From Bradysia coprophila (lineage: Eukaryota > Arthropoda > Insecta > Diptera > Sciaridae): a stretch of DNA of 64,000 nt. A program made the position numbers and the translations under genes. Positions 53,180-64,000 of this stretch are shown one piece after another; within the stretch, counting starts at the first letter, position 1, and every line of letters starts with the position of its first letter. The notes beneath the pieces were generated by a model. The model was not told where the DNA came from. It saw only the letters and a list, made by a program, of their open reading frames with translations, and ran no database searches. The stretch is taken from the NCBI RefSeq assembly GCF_014529535.1, contig NW_023503608.1, positions 1,240,001 to 1,304,000 of the forward strand, written 5' to 3'.

Positions 53180-55590
53180 TATCAGTGCTGTCATCGCATT
53201 AAGTTTACATATTGCTATGTCATAAAATTAATATTTTTCCGTGGTAATTTCAAAATTTTCTGTTTTGCATGTCTAGATCTATGTAATTCTTGCTACCAAC
53301 ACCTATTTTAGGGAATTAAACTCTCAAAAATTCCCGAATTCTGGTTTCTCTTAAATACCATCCGAATGTATTCGATTTAGCTCAAAAACATTAAAAACAA
53401 CTGAGGCACGGGAGGCACTTCAATCTACAGAACGTGGATTTAAGCAATATTTCTCAGTACGTACTATCACCTAATGACACTGTAGGCAAGTCGATGTTAT
53501 GTCACTTCAAGGAACAATATTTTCTTGGACTACTTAGTCAATTTGTTAACAAATAATTGTTTTTTTAAATCTCGGAGCTCAAAAGACCGACTCGTCTGCA
53601 GTGCCATCGCTGATTTTTCAGGAATGACGAGAACAATACCAACAATTTACTGTTATTTTACAGAAACGGATAAAGCTTGACTAATTCCTCTAAAATACCT
53701 GTTTCGTGGGTACCGATTAGCATCAACGCCAAATTTTCACCTCCTCTACCAACCATGTAACCGTTCGAGTGTAAATCCATGGTGTATTCATCAATGAAAG
53801 TACACTCTCTTTTTAGTTTTATTTTCCGCTCCTTTGTTTTGAACTACCGTAGAACGCATAGTTCCCCCAATGTGTTTGTTTCAATTTATGGTTCATGGGA
53901 ATCATAAAGATGAACGTCGAAGTTATTGAAACTAGCGGGACGAAACGGTGTCTTTAGGTACTCAAGGGAAAGACAAGACTCGGACGAATCGTTTTTTGTT
54001 TTTACAAGAATTTGACCTTACTTGGACCTAAAGTTTGGTCTTGTTGTTGTTTTCTGTTGCTGTTTGCGTAGATTTAGAATGCTGAAAAAACGAATTTTTG
54101 TTGGAGCTTTATGAAAGCCGACGCTGAAGCAACTATAGAAGAATGAAACAGAGAATGAATGAAGAATGAACAGTTGGTTAAAATTCACTCCTAACTCATG
54201 TGATCCTGTGTCCTTCTGAGCCCCTATGTGGTAGGAAAGGCGATCGTTGTGTTGATTGGCGAGTTATGATTCACTTCAGGTGTACTCTTCAATGAGTATA
54301 TAGAAGAAAACGAGCGAGATAGGTTTAGTCTAGTCCCATATATACCGAGGTCTGTACGTTCATTGGTATTCATTTGTTGTGACCAAGGTAAATATAGTGA
54401 GGAGGTAATGCCATATATAACCGAATCAGATGTGCGGTGGCACGAAAGTTCGATACAAACGCCATCTCATCCCTTCGTTGAAAGCAAAAAATGGTATAGA
54501 AACTCGAGCCATCTGTTGTGAGATAGCGAAAATATTTTTGTGAAATACAAGTAAATCGTAGTCAACCATTTTAAAAAAAGATGTCATTGGCATCGAACTT
54601 ATGTGCTAGGCCGCGCGTCTGAATGGCATTACCTCCTCACTATATTTACCTTGGTTGTGACAAGAGATTTCTCTTTATAGTCCGAGTCGTTGTGTTAATT
54701 CGCTCGCTTTACGTTTTTTTTTAAATCATGTGATTTAGTATGAAAAGCTGTCGAAACAGAAATGGAAAAGTGTTTTTCCGGCTGGAAAAGCTATTAGTAT
54801 GAAAAAATTTAAAGTCAAATATCTTCTGAGCGGATTTTTCCTTGAAAGCCTGAGTAAGAACCAACCCTCGTGGAACAACTTTTTTTCATGCCGTGGGCAT
54901 AAATTTTAGTATTTTTAGTCTAATTTAGGCTCTCGGAATGAAAAGTTCTGTTGTGGCACGACAGAGTAAAGTTTACCAGGCAGGAACGCTGATTTGAGTA
55001 GAGACCTGCATAATCTAGTAGCCATGTATTTTTGGCGAATAAAATTTTTCAATTTATGTTAGTGTTCATTTAAGCTCATTTTCATACAGTGTATTAGGTC
55101 CATTATTTGACGTTTCGAAAATGAAACGCTCCTACCTGGATAATTTTACTCTGCTGTGGTTGTGGACAGTAGATCTTAGGCACTGTCGCATATCACCCTC
55201 ACTTTGTTCGGGCAACAACTTGCGAAATTGCCTAACATCTGCCGTCTACATTATTTGAATAATTATTTGAAAGTAAAGATTTTCTCAAAAAGCGACCCGG
55301 AAAATTTCTAAATTTGAGAACCAGCCATTTTAAACTGATTTCCTTAAATCAGGGCTTTTTGGAAACCTGATGTCAGTATTACCTTTCAGTGGCTAGATGA
55401 AGAACTTATACCACTGTTAGAGCATGAATTCCGCCTTCTACAATCTACTACATAGCCTAAATTGCATCACTGTTATCACTGCAAATAATAATGTTCGTAG
55501 ATGTACTTGAAAACTTTGACAGATTTGGTGAATGAAAAAAAGTAAATTTCTGATAGCTAAAAATTACCGGAGTTTTATTTAGTTAACAAA
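53180..55590. other. Intergenic, one MITE
   Basis: Apart from the element at 54383-54654 no gene, RNA or repeat was recognised. TRAPPC8 (-) and Mtch (+) diverge from either side. Confidence 0.6.
54383..54654. mobile_element. MITE with perfect 31-bp terminal inverted repeats (272 bp)
   Basis: CCAAGGTAAATATAGTGAGG followed by aggtaatgcca at the left is repeated exactly, inverted, at the right. TTGTGA flanks both sides (54377-54382, 54655-54660). The interior is non-coding. A 6-bp duplication is unusual for the common superfamilies; a longer imperfect duplication is possible. Confidence 0.8.
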
Positions 55591-55598
55591 ATTTCAAA

Positions 55599-57386
55599 AT
55601 GGATTTGAGAAATCAACATGATGAAGCTTTTGAAGTGAACGAATGGATAAAGTTCGGAATGAGAATTGCGGTACGTACAAAGTTTTGTGCTCAAGTGAAT
55701 TTTATCGTGTGTGAAAATTCAATTTTTCCCGTTCAATTTCTAGGTCACTTCGACTCTACATCCCTTTGAATACGCAAAGGCTTTGATGCAGGTACTTTTT
55801 GTTCTGCCATTGAAATTTGAAACTGTTACCTCAGACAGCGTAATTTTATCATTTTTATTGACTGTTTTGTCTAGCTCGGATATGAACCCATTGCACCTCG
55901 ACCTGGCAAGTCATTATTCGGTACACCGGTTCTTGTTTTGCCTAATGTTTTCCAGTATGGTGAGTAAAACGGTTATGGCAAATAGATTGTGTGCAAAGTA
56001 CAGATGGTAAATTTCGATTTAAGTCATTTCTTGATTTAGGGAATGTAAAAGTTCAATGTCCAAACCAAACATTACTTAGCGATCGAGATTTTTAAGTGTT
56101 TCTTATCTCGATAGGATGTGTTTTGAATGTTACGCAAACAGATCCTATACATTTCGAAACTGACAGCATGTTATAAGACTAAGTGTCAACCGGCACATCT
56201 TTTTCTTGAAGGGGAACTACAAGAACTTGTGACAAATTCAAAACCAATCACAGCAGAGCTTCAGTAGATTGGCTCAATTTGTCGCTATCTCATTTTCTTT
56301 TGTATCATCAACACCTTCCGTTTTCGCGTTGAATAATTTTGGAGCTTTTTCTTCCGTAGATATACTTGAAACGCAATCACGCTAACGAATCCAATTTCGT
56401 TCAATTTACAGTAAAATACATTAAGCGAGTCGATGGCTTAGTCGGTTGTTATCGAGGCCTGGCACCGAAGGTCGTCGGAACATTAGTCTCATCCATTGGC
56501 AGTGAGAAAATTGCTATAAAATTAGGATTTGACAGAATACCGGACGATAACAAAGATGAAAGTGAATTAACCGAAGAGGAATCGTAAGTGTTGCGCTTGA
56601 AACATCATGTAACTTATGTCAAAAAACGTTTCAATGATTTAGAGAGAAACGATTTTTGCGCTGCTTGAAACGGGATCTGGTCCTGTCAGTGACGGCTGTT
56701 ACTTTAGCACATCCATTTCAAGTCATCTCCGTACGAATGATGGCCCAATTTATTGGCAACGAAACGACATACAGGTGAGTTCGATTTATTGCATCCAACA
56801 GATTTGATTGATCGCTAAAGTTCCATTTCATTTGATCAAGTACAATTTGGTCGTCGATAAAGGAAATTTGGAATACCGAAGGTATCTTTGGATTCTTTTC
56901 CGGTTACACGCCTAAGCTTCTATGTGAGGTTTCCTGTTTGGTAATCGCTAGCTCAGCGACGTACATGATCAAAAAGCACTTTGTACGCGACCGTGAAGGA
57001 CACGAATATGTAGGAACTTTTACGAATTTCGTGGTAGCGACTATTTTCTATCCGCTGCATGTCGTTTCCACCTGTATGAAGGTTGCTGGTTCGCGGTAAT
57101 TTCAATAATCGAAATCAAATCAATTTTACCGATTTTACATTCCATTTTCACATCCGTTCAGATTGAAAGCCGGCCAGACACCACATATGCCACAATACAC
57201 AAACTGGTCGCAATGTTTTCGTGAACTGAAATCTGCCGGTGAACATAAACGAGGAAGTTCTTTGTTTTTCAGGTAAACTTTCGGTCAATTTTAGTGAGAG
57301 CGGCATGTTTGATAATTTCAATTTGCAGGTACTATCGCACCCAGCCGATTTTCCGCGGTGAAATACCATTTCCCAAGGCACAGTAA
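55599..57386 (+). CDS. Mtch: Mitochondrial carrier homolog Mtch (MTCH2 type), 8 exons, 310 aa
   Basis: Exons 55599-55670, 55744-55791, 55875-55959, 56412-56583, 56643-56774, 56841-57095, 57162-57272 and 57329-57386, all in frame; AATAAA at 57615-57620. Degenerate carrier repeats begin HPFEYAKALMQ, HPFQVISVRMMAQFIG and YPLHVVSTCM. The human MTCH2 counterpart of the second is HPFHVITLRSMVQFIG. Other family blocks are YIKRVDGLVGCYRGLAPKV, PQYTNWSQCF and SSLFFRYYRTQP. The usual PX(D/E)XX(K/R) carrier signature is missing, as in this family. It sits in the mitochondrial outer membrane, where MTCH2 inserts alpha-helical and tail-anchored proteins. Length fits (human 303 aa). Exon 4 starts at 56412; the longer frame upstream is intron. 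Confidence 0.95.
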
Positions 57387-57759
57387 ACATTTGTCGGCTG
57401 CCTAGTTCCTGTTCAAACGCATTTAATTTGTGACTTGGTATGGGGTTGAAGAGTTTTTAGTCACCTTTTCCTTATAAAAAAAAGAAGTAAAATCGAGCAT
57501 TCACTGTGTTCGTTTGTTGTAAATAATTTGTCCGAGTGAAGTGTTACGAATTCTCCTTTTAATTGACAGTCGATTTAGAAAAATCAATTGTAACATTATA
57601 ACTGAAACATGAAAAATAAAGAGAAAATTTAATTTCAAAGCAAGTTCGGTTCTCGTGCGCAATGATCACATCATATATTTCTTACGACATGAGCTGTCTT
57701 TATGGAGGGTTATAAGGAAAATTATTCGTAGAACTCGACAAATTTTCAGGGCAGGTCAA

Positions 57760-58686
57760 TCTTTTGAAAATCCACCTATCAAAATCGGACCCATTTCGTC
57801 TGGGATGGATATATACATGGTTTGAAAGGTCTTTGCCAGTAGACCTCAAAACAGGCCTCACACAGTCTCGAGCCACACCTGGTTGCTGGTGGAAGATCTC
57901 CGAAGTTGGAAAAATAGTGTTTTTTATCCGAAATTTTAGGCCGTTATAAATGATCGTTCCGGGTGAGAGTGGGCTTGTTGGAAAGCTGAGCTCAAATCCT
58001 TTCGGGTCAAGCCTAGTTTGATTAGACTCATTGATATATGTTTGCAAAAAATGCAAGAAATTTTTTTCAAAATCTGTGTGAACTTTAGACAGGTCTGGGC
58101 TGGTAGTGATGACGCTTAATGTGAACCTAAGATGCTAGTCGTAACATACATTGTTTAAGCTTTTCATTGATACCTCATTTGCAGTGCTGGTGATTGCTGG
58201 CGAGTCTTACGAGTAGCGGTTGTACTAACATAAAGTTCTGTTATGTCAGCAATCACCAGCACTACAAATGAGGTATCAACGGAAAGCTTAGACAATTTAT
58301 GTTACGACTAGCATCTTAGGTTCACATTAAGCGTCATCAGTACCAGCCCAGACCTGTCTAAAGTTCACACATATTTTGAAAATTTTTCTTGCAAATTTTT
58401 GCAAACATATATCAATGAATCTAATCAAACTAAGCATGACCCGAAAGTACTTAAGCTCAGCTTTCCATCGAGCCCAATCATACCCGGAACGATCATTTAT
58501 AACGGCCAAAAAATTCGGATAAAAAACACTATTTTTCCAACTTCAGAGATCTTCCACCAGCAACCAGGTGTGGCTCGAGACTGTGTGAGGCCTGTTTTAA
58601 GGTCTACTGGCAAAGACCTTTCAAACCATGTATATATCAATCCCAGACGAAATGGGTCCGATTTTGATAGGTGGATTTTCAAAAGA
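57760..58686. mobile_element. Large fold-back element with arms of about 440 bp
   Basis: Left arm about 57760-58203 and right arm about 58240-58686 are inverted copies, highly similar, with a spacer of about 40 bp. Each arm holds the same frame of over 110 codons in outward orientation, containing FPTSEIFHQQPGVARDCV. Both arms code it only because they are copies. It begins 140 bp after the Mtch poly(A) signal. The end sequence 'ggtggattttcaaaagaatc' recurs diverged at about 59450-59490. Confidence 0.85.
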
Positions 58687-58689
58687 ATC

Positions 58690-61030
58690 TCTCTGAAGCA
58701 AATTCATACTGAAATTTCACTGCTTCTTACCGTATGGAACTGTCGGCTCTGTATATAATTGATTCCAGATTTTTAGTTAAATTCCGAAAGTATGCTGGAA
58801 TGTTTTTCACTCCTTTTGTAACAAGCAGCTGCGGGAATGGACCAAGAAAATCACCTTTTCGGCCATTATTTTAATATTTTCGCATTTTATTATAATTCCT
58901 TTAATTTGTCGTACACTGATAAAACTACATCGGACCTGAACGTGAAAAGTATTTTATTTATATGTTGTGCTCCTCTTTCATTAACCCTTTGGGGATATGC
59001 GAAGAAATATGGGCACTTAAACAGTTCAACGTCTATTTCATCGTAGATGCATCCGAACCGCATGAGACCCTATTTGGCCCACGAGCACATTAAATTACAT
59101 TTCAAATGATGGTCGTGTGCATGTACATTTTGTGTAACTCGAGAAATTTAAGTAAGAAGAATGTAAGTCTTCGGTTGAAAACTTCAAATGCACTTATTTC
59201 AGTGTCGATGAATTTTAAACCCAATAAAACCCTATTTGGCCCGAAAGTATATGCAATCCCCTTTCTAATGACACCCCACACGTCCCTGTACGGCTCGTGT
59301 AACTGGAGAAATTTTGGTAAGAAAAGTGCAAGTTTTCGGTTTTTGATCACCTTTCACCAGCCACACAAGCTTCGAAGAAATTTTTTGAAAGTGGTTTGGC
59401 TTCTAGGGTCGAAGTCCTTTCTAGGCAAATATATAAAATTCAAATAGAAAATGCGTCCGATTTCGGTAGGCTGTTTTTCAAAAGAATCTCTCGAAACGTG
59501 TTGTTTTAATACAACAATTTCAAAAATTTTTATACTAAAATACAACAATGCAACACTTTTAGTTTACCATAGAGTATCCGAAGACTATTCTTGTAGCAGA
59601 GATTTTTTTTCTTCACATTTACGCATGTTGTACGTGCTTCGCGGTACACCGTGCAATTACATACGTTGTTGGGTTGAAATAAATAATAACCAGAGATCCA
59701 GATATATTTAAACGTCTTGCGTAGACTTGCACTGACTCAAGAAAAACAAACTAAGCACGTCCCTATTTGCATTGATATGCAGCAAGCAAGAAATAATTTT
59801 CAGATATTTTTGTAACGTAACGAATTGTCTGGAAAATGGACAGATTGGAAGAAATTTACAAGACCATCACGCCATCTATGTAAAATTTAGTCCTATTTCA
59901 TTGTTTTAATCGAGTACTAGGAAATAGGATGAAATTTGGTGATATTTAGAAAACTCGTTTCGGAGAAATGAGGAGATGAAGTTAGGTGTGCGGAGTTGGG
60001 AAGGAAAATTTCATAGGAAATTTCCTATGACATTTCCTTAAATCGACGATTTTCATATCTTTCAAAACATATCTAAATTTTTACTGATTCGAACATGCGA
60101 TAGCTCATTGGATGGGTATCGCTGAGTTCCCTGAAATATGATAAAATTTGAGCAAATGTGGGATCAGTAAAGGAAAATATTTGAAAAAAAGCGCTGAAAA
60201 TGGCAAATATATCGAAAATATCCTAAAACTTCATCTAAAAGTGTTTGTACATGAGGGCTTGTTAGAAAGACCTCGTCTGAAAAGGTGAAAATAAATCGAA
60301 ATATGATGAAATAATTTTTAAATTATTTTACGTGTTACGGGCTGTTTCATTTTCATCTACATTGCCTAATCACGTAAAGCATTGTACTTACGAGGTTCCA
60401 AGTTGTTATTTGACAAGTGGGGAATACAGCCCTCCCCTTCGGGTCGGGCTGTAACACCCCACTTATCAAATACACAACTTGGAACCTCGGAAGTACTATT
60501 ACAAAGGGAAGCGCTACTAAAATAGTTGAAAATTCGTTCTTGTTTTCTGGATTCAGTGAAAATAAGGACGTGCTTAGCTTGTTTTAGTTGAGTTAGTGAA
60601 AGTCTAATATATCTCTAGTACAGGAATAGTCTTTGAATACTAAACTTTCTTTCTGATGTAAGAGAAGCACACCTTTGACGTTCAGTTCCACTGGAGATTC
60701 ACCAGTACACGACAAATTGAGGGAATTATAATGAATTACGAAAATATATTAAAATAATGGCAGAAAAGGCGATAATCAACAATATCGTTTCACATTTATT
60801 CAAATTGTACACTTCTATCATAAAGGGCATCCAAAAATTGACTAAAAAGGATAAATCTTGTTCTGACCACAAAAATGTCTGTGGGTCAATCATTTGTTTT
60901 CTTGTTCTTTTGATAAATATTTCAATTTTAGAGCTGAACGCTTGTGCAAATAATACGTAATCCTGGCACAGGAAGGAACGTCCGAAAGTAAATTAATCTT
61001 CGAAAGAAAGAGAAGTTGCAAAGACGCACA
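58690..61030. other. Intergenic, repeat remnants
   Basis: 59070-59350 holds diverged subrepeats ('ccctatttggccc' at about 59070 and 59231; 'tgtgtaact.gagaaattt' at about 59131 and 59298). 59448-59500 resembles the outer end of the fold-back at 57760-58686. A hairpin element lies at 60384-60496. The remaining frames (58837-59046, 59106-59447, 60757-60960) have no recognisable content. Confidence 0.5.
60384..60496. mobile_element. Hairpin element, 'GGTTCCAA' family, copy 2
   Basis: 'gtacttacgaggttccaag' + 'tatttgacaagtgggg' pairs with 'ccccacttatcaaata' + 'cttggaacctcggaagtac', enclosing a G+C-rich inner hairpin (cagccctccccttcgggtcg). The flank before it matches the element at 41462-41535. 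Confidence 0.75.
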
Positions 61031-61109
61031 CATAAATATTTATTGATTAATAGGTTGACGTACATATAAGGTCGGATTGACCATAAAAAATAGTTTTTAT
61101 ACGGAAATC

Positions 61110-63751
61110 TTAACGTAAATAAATTAAAATCAAAGTAACAGTTACAGCAAGTACACCCGCTCCATTCACAAGTTTTGCTGTACCAGACGCCTCGGAACCA
61201 CCACAAAAATATTTCGTACAATTGGCACTCGTGTATGACTTATAATGCTCAATAAATTTATTAAATTCACATACACCGCCAGTACACCCATCCCAATCTG
61301 GTGTCAATAGTCTTTGATTGAGAAAGATTTTTACTTTAGCATCGCCCGAACAATCGTATTTAACCACAGCTACATTGGATGCAAACGGAGACATTTGGCT
61401 AGACTTCCACTTTCGATTCTCTACCACACTGACATTGGATGGGTTTTCTGTATCTTTATGAGTTCCTAAAGCTGTCATAAATAACTGAACGGTAGTTGCA
61501 TCAGCGAACGACACAATCGCATTGGTTGAATCACCAGTACTCTCACTTTCTAAATGATCGATTAGATCGACAACGGTCTTACATGCCAATGGTGGATTGA
61601 GTTTATCTCCGTGACCAGTCTTATAATATAATTCGATATCCTCATGGTACTCCAATACATTAACATGATCTTGTGTAAATGCCTGTGATTTGATTCAAGT
61701 TTTGTATTACGAAAAGAACCGACAAGACAGCCTCATTACTAACAAACACCCACACGACGGAACCATAAACAATTGAAGCGATAGTAGAAAACTTATAGAC
61801 AAGCGAGGTCATGTGTGGAAAATATGATCTCACATGGACCTTCCTTCAAAACTCACCATTTCGGTAAAATGAACATTTTATCACAAAATTCGAAGTTTAG
61901 TTAGACGCTATTTGATCGGCCACTAATATTCGGAGTGTACGTGTTTGTTAGGATTGAGGATATTATGTTTGAAACTTACAATACACCAGGGACTAAAATT
62001 TTCAACGTCCAATGCTTTGTCAATGCGGCACATGTCCCAGACATTTTTTACTAGTTTCCACTTGTCCTCCGACGGTGACTCTCCTAGTCTAGCTAAAATT
62101 TCGTCTATTGTCCCTTTGAATTTGTCAGATTTTTCGAATTGCGACAAAACCGATTCTGATTCATATATTTTGTCGTTCTTTTCTTTCCAGTCAGCACACT
62201 CTTCATAAAACTGCAAGGTGATTAGTAGAAATAGTTATTTACGTATATCTATTGTGGACGGTATATTCCAGGCAATTTCGCCCGAACGAAGTGAGGGTGA
62301 CAAGTGAAAGTGCCTAAAATAAACCGTCCACAACAGATGCGTATAGAACTTTTCATGTAAGGGGACGAAAACCCGAGAAAATTTCTGTAAAATCCCCGTC
62401 TTCTGCCCTGACACATGAAAAAGTGATATGAGTTTCACCGACTTTGTAAATGCGTCATTGCTATACCTTAAACAACAAATTGTTGTCTGAATCGCCTTCC
62501 TTTTCAAGATCGACTTCGTTGAACAAAGCAGTTGCGAAAGCAAGAAAACTTTCGTTATTTCTCAGCTCCGTCGTGTGCCGAAATTTAACTTTATCCGGTG
62601 AATCGAACAGAGGTGCGAAAGCTTTTTTGTAGTCTTCAGCTAGTGTTATCATTTGACTCCGACCCTGTTTCATATTAATTAACTTATTAGATTTTGGCTC
62701 AATTTATTAAAGTAATTTGCTTGATTGGAACGATATGCACGCAAAATATTGTTATCTTAGCGAAAAAATGGAGTCAAACTATCGGAATAGGTTGATGAAT
62801 TCTCGTGTGTGAGACACGTTTTCATGTCACACACCAATTTCAATAATAAGCTTTATCGATATCGTCGGATATCAGATATTGTGTTCCACCCCATTTATAA
62901 CTGGATTTTGGTTTGATTGAAATTTGCCAAACCGATTCGGAAAACTTAGAGAAATTTTATGCATTGCATCAGATCGATCTTAATAACCCAATAAACCAAA
63001 ACCTGTTACAAAGGGCTAGGGCTATCATGTGCTATCAGAAAAAACGACAAGAAGTTCTATCTAATGCGGTCTGATATAGCAAAAAGCATGGTCATTGTAA
63101 TGAAGTAAAAGATTCGAAATTAATCACTTGAAAATAATTTGAGATGGAAATAAAGTAATAGATCCGACAGTAAAACTCCGATATACTTGTCGCTTGTAAC
63201 TGTTACAATTAAAGTAAGGGTTTCTTACCTGTTCCGTCAAATTTTCTGGATTTTGAGCAATGTTCTCGTTCAACGTCCATGTTTCAAGAAATTCTTTGTC
63301 AGCGGTACATAGTGATGAGAGTGTGTTCTTCATAATTGACTCACGTAGCTGCAATGAATTGCATTTAATACCAAATGTTAAACTCTATGTTCGTTCTCTA
63401 ACTAACTTCGTCAAGCGCATCTATATCCACACCTATAGTTGAAGTCGACGGATACGCCGGTCCGTGTCTGATCAACAACCATATTTTCACTGGATCGCAG
63501 CCTGAAATTAAATGAAAAACCATTTCAGACGATAAAAAATGTGGCCATCCAGAAGTCGTTATACTTTCAGTATCTGGTAGATCTCCCTTAACCAACGCGT
63601 ATGTAGTTTTAGTGGTGAATTGGCTATGTTGAGGCCTTGGCTCTGATGTGTTATGGTAGCAATACACGTCCCCTTCATTTCTAAAGTGCTTTGAAATGGA
63701 TCCTCTAGCTAAGTGTAGCACAAAGCACAAAAAAATGATTTTGGAACACAT
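61110..63751 (-). CDS. MINPP1-like histidine phosphatase, probably catalytically impaired and GPI-anchored, 6 exons, 467 aa
   Basis: Exons (minus): 63751-63565, 63501-63407, 63348-63229, 62664-62467, 62210-61980 and 61682-61110, all in frame; AATAAA (minus) at 61039-61044. A signal peptide (MCSKIIFLCFVLHLARGS) precedes a histidine-acid-phosphatase fold of the multiple inositol polyphosphate phosphatase type. The motif at residues 74-80 is RHGPAYP (canonical RHGxRxP). YYKTGHGDKLN and ACKTVVDLIDH follow in the right order, then FADATTV where active enzymes have FAHAET. The second active-site Arg and the HAE proton-donor motif are thus replaced (A78; D338-A339-T340). Cys-rich ends (DGCTGGVCEF) are kept. 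The C-terminus CGGSEASGTAKLVNGAG plus a hydrophobic tail fits a GPI signal. Active relatives dephosphorylate inositol phosphates outside the cytosol; this copy may bind rather than cleave. Confidence 0.85.
62250..62334. mobile_element. Small palindromic element in an intron of the MINPP-like gene
   Basis: 'ttgtggacggtatattccagg' (62252 on) pairs with the complement of 'cctaaaataaaccgtccaca'. The centre carries 'cgcccgaacgaagtgagggtg'. It lies in the intron 62211-62466 and leaves the splice sites intact. Confidence 0.6.
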
Positions 63752-64000
63752 TCTACCTCAAACGTATATATGTATATCAACCGATACCTTATCGGGTGGG
63801 TGTTGTGTTCTAACTGAACAAAGTCGCAAGCAAAAAAATCATTGCAAGAACACATTTTTTATCGCGGTGTTATCGAAAACGATGTTCAAGTAGCTGATTA
63901 TGTTGTATCCCTTTTGTAATCGGAAACCAGCTATCAATAAATTAGTCAATATGTTAGCATGTTGACTTTTCTAATCTTTAATATCGAACCAGTTTTGTAT

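Noticed and set aside
56366-56411. Upstream part of the Mtch exon 4 frame
   Set aside because: The acceptor TTTACAG at 56411 joins exon 3 in phase and restores the family sequence; the upstream part is intron.
59106-59447. 113-codon frame
   Set aside because: Lies across diverged non-coding subrepeats and has an opposite-strand frame of similar length; no protein features.

Overview
The window is nuclear DNA of an insect, most likely a fly. It is A+T-rich, most introns are 50-65 nt with GT-AG ends, and genes on both strands are separated by long repeat-filled gaps. The recognisable genes are insect-type: a pickpocket-type DEG/ENaC channel, an odorant-binding protein, ArfGAP2/3, PIG-F, a THAP protein, TRAPPC8, the outer-membrane insertase Mtch and a MINPP-like histidine phosphatase. 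Assignment to lower (nematoceran) Diptera is a weak inference from the style of the sequence.

Layout. 1-8.4 kb: a LINE tail at the left edge, then four small secreted-protein genes: a Ser/Asn/Gln/Gly-rich protein (-), a His/Asp/Ser-rich protein (+), a short pro-peptide (+) and a GFGGQP-repeat protein (+). 8.4-11.9 kb: repeats, including a MITE, a (GA)n tract and a fold-back element. 11.9-14.7 kb: ArfGAP3 (-, 8 exons), with a hairpin TTAA-type MITE about 300 bp upstream. 15-17 kb: MITEs. 17.2-19.6 kb: a ppk channel (+, 8 exons). 19.7-31 kb: gene-poor, with a decayed coding segment, an AT minisatellite, a LINE remnant and a dense set of TA- and TTAA-flanked MITEs, one nested in another. 31.2 kb: a Minus-C type odorant-binding protein (+). 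36.3-42.8 kb: one TATA promoter and a six-codon first exon, followed by three homologous terminal exons that can each complete a short secreted peptide. 44.9-48 kb: an acidic protein with a duplicated motif (+), PIG-F (-) and a THAP gene (+) interrupted by a 52-bp tandem array. 48.1-53.1 kb: TRAPPC8 (-, 15 exons), tail to tail with the THAP gene. 55.6-57.4 kb: Mtch (+, 8 exons). 57.7-61 kb: a large inverted repeat and other repeats. 61.1-63.8 kb: a MINPP-like, probably GPI-anchored protein (-, 6 exons) whose catalytic motifs are altered.

The housekeeping genes belong to membrane traffic and organelle biology (ArfGAP3 and TRAPPC8 at Golgi/ER, PIG-F in ER GPI synthesis, Mtch in mitochondria) but show no shared operon-like organisation. 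The most unusual unit is the 36-43 kb locus: one signal-peptide start exon serving three tandem terminal exons, each with its own stop and poly(A) signal. It would yield three related peptides with an acidic pro-part and a cationic, leucine-rich tail ending in Gly.

All exon joins were made by hand from reading frame and splice sites; no search or alignment was run.
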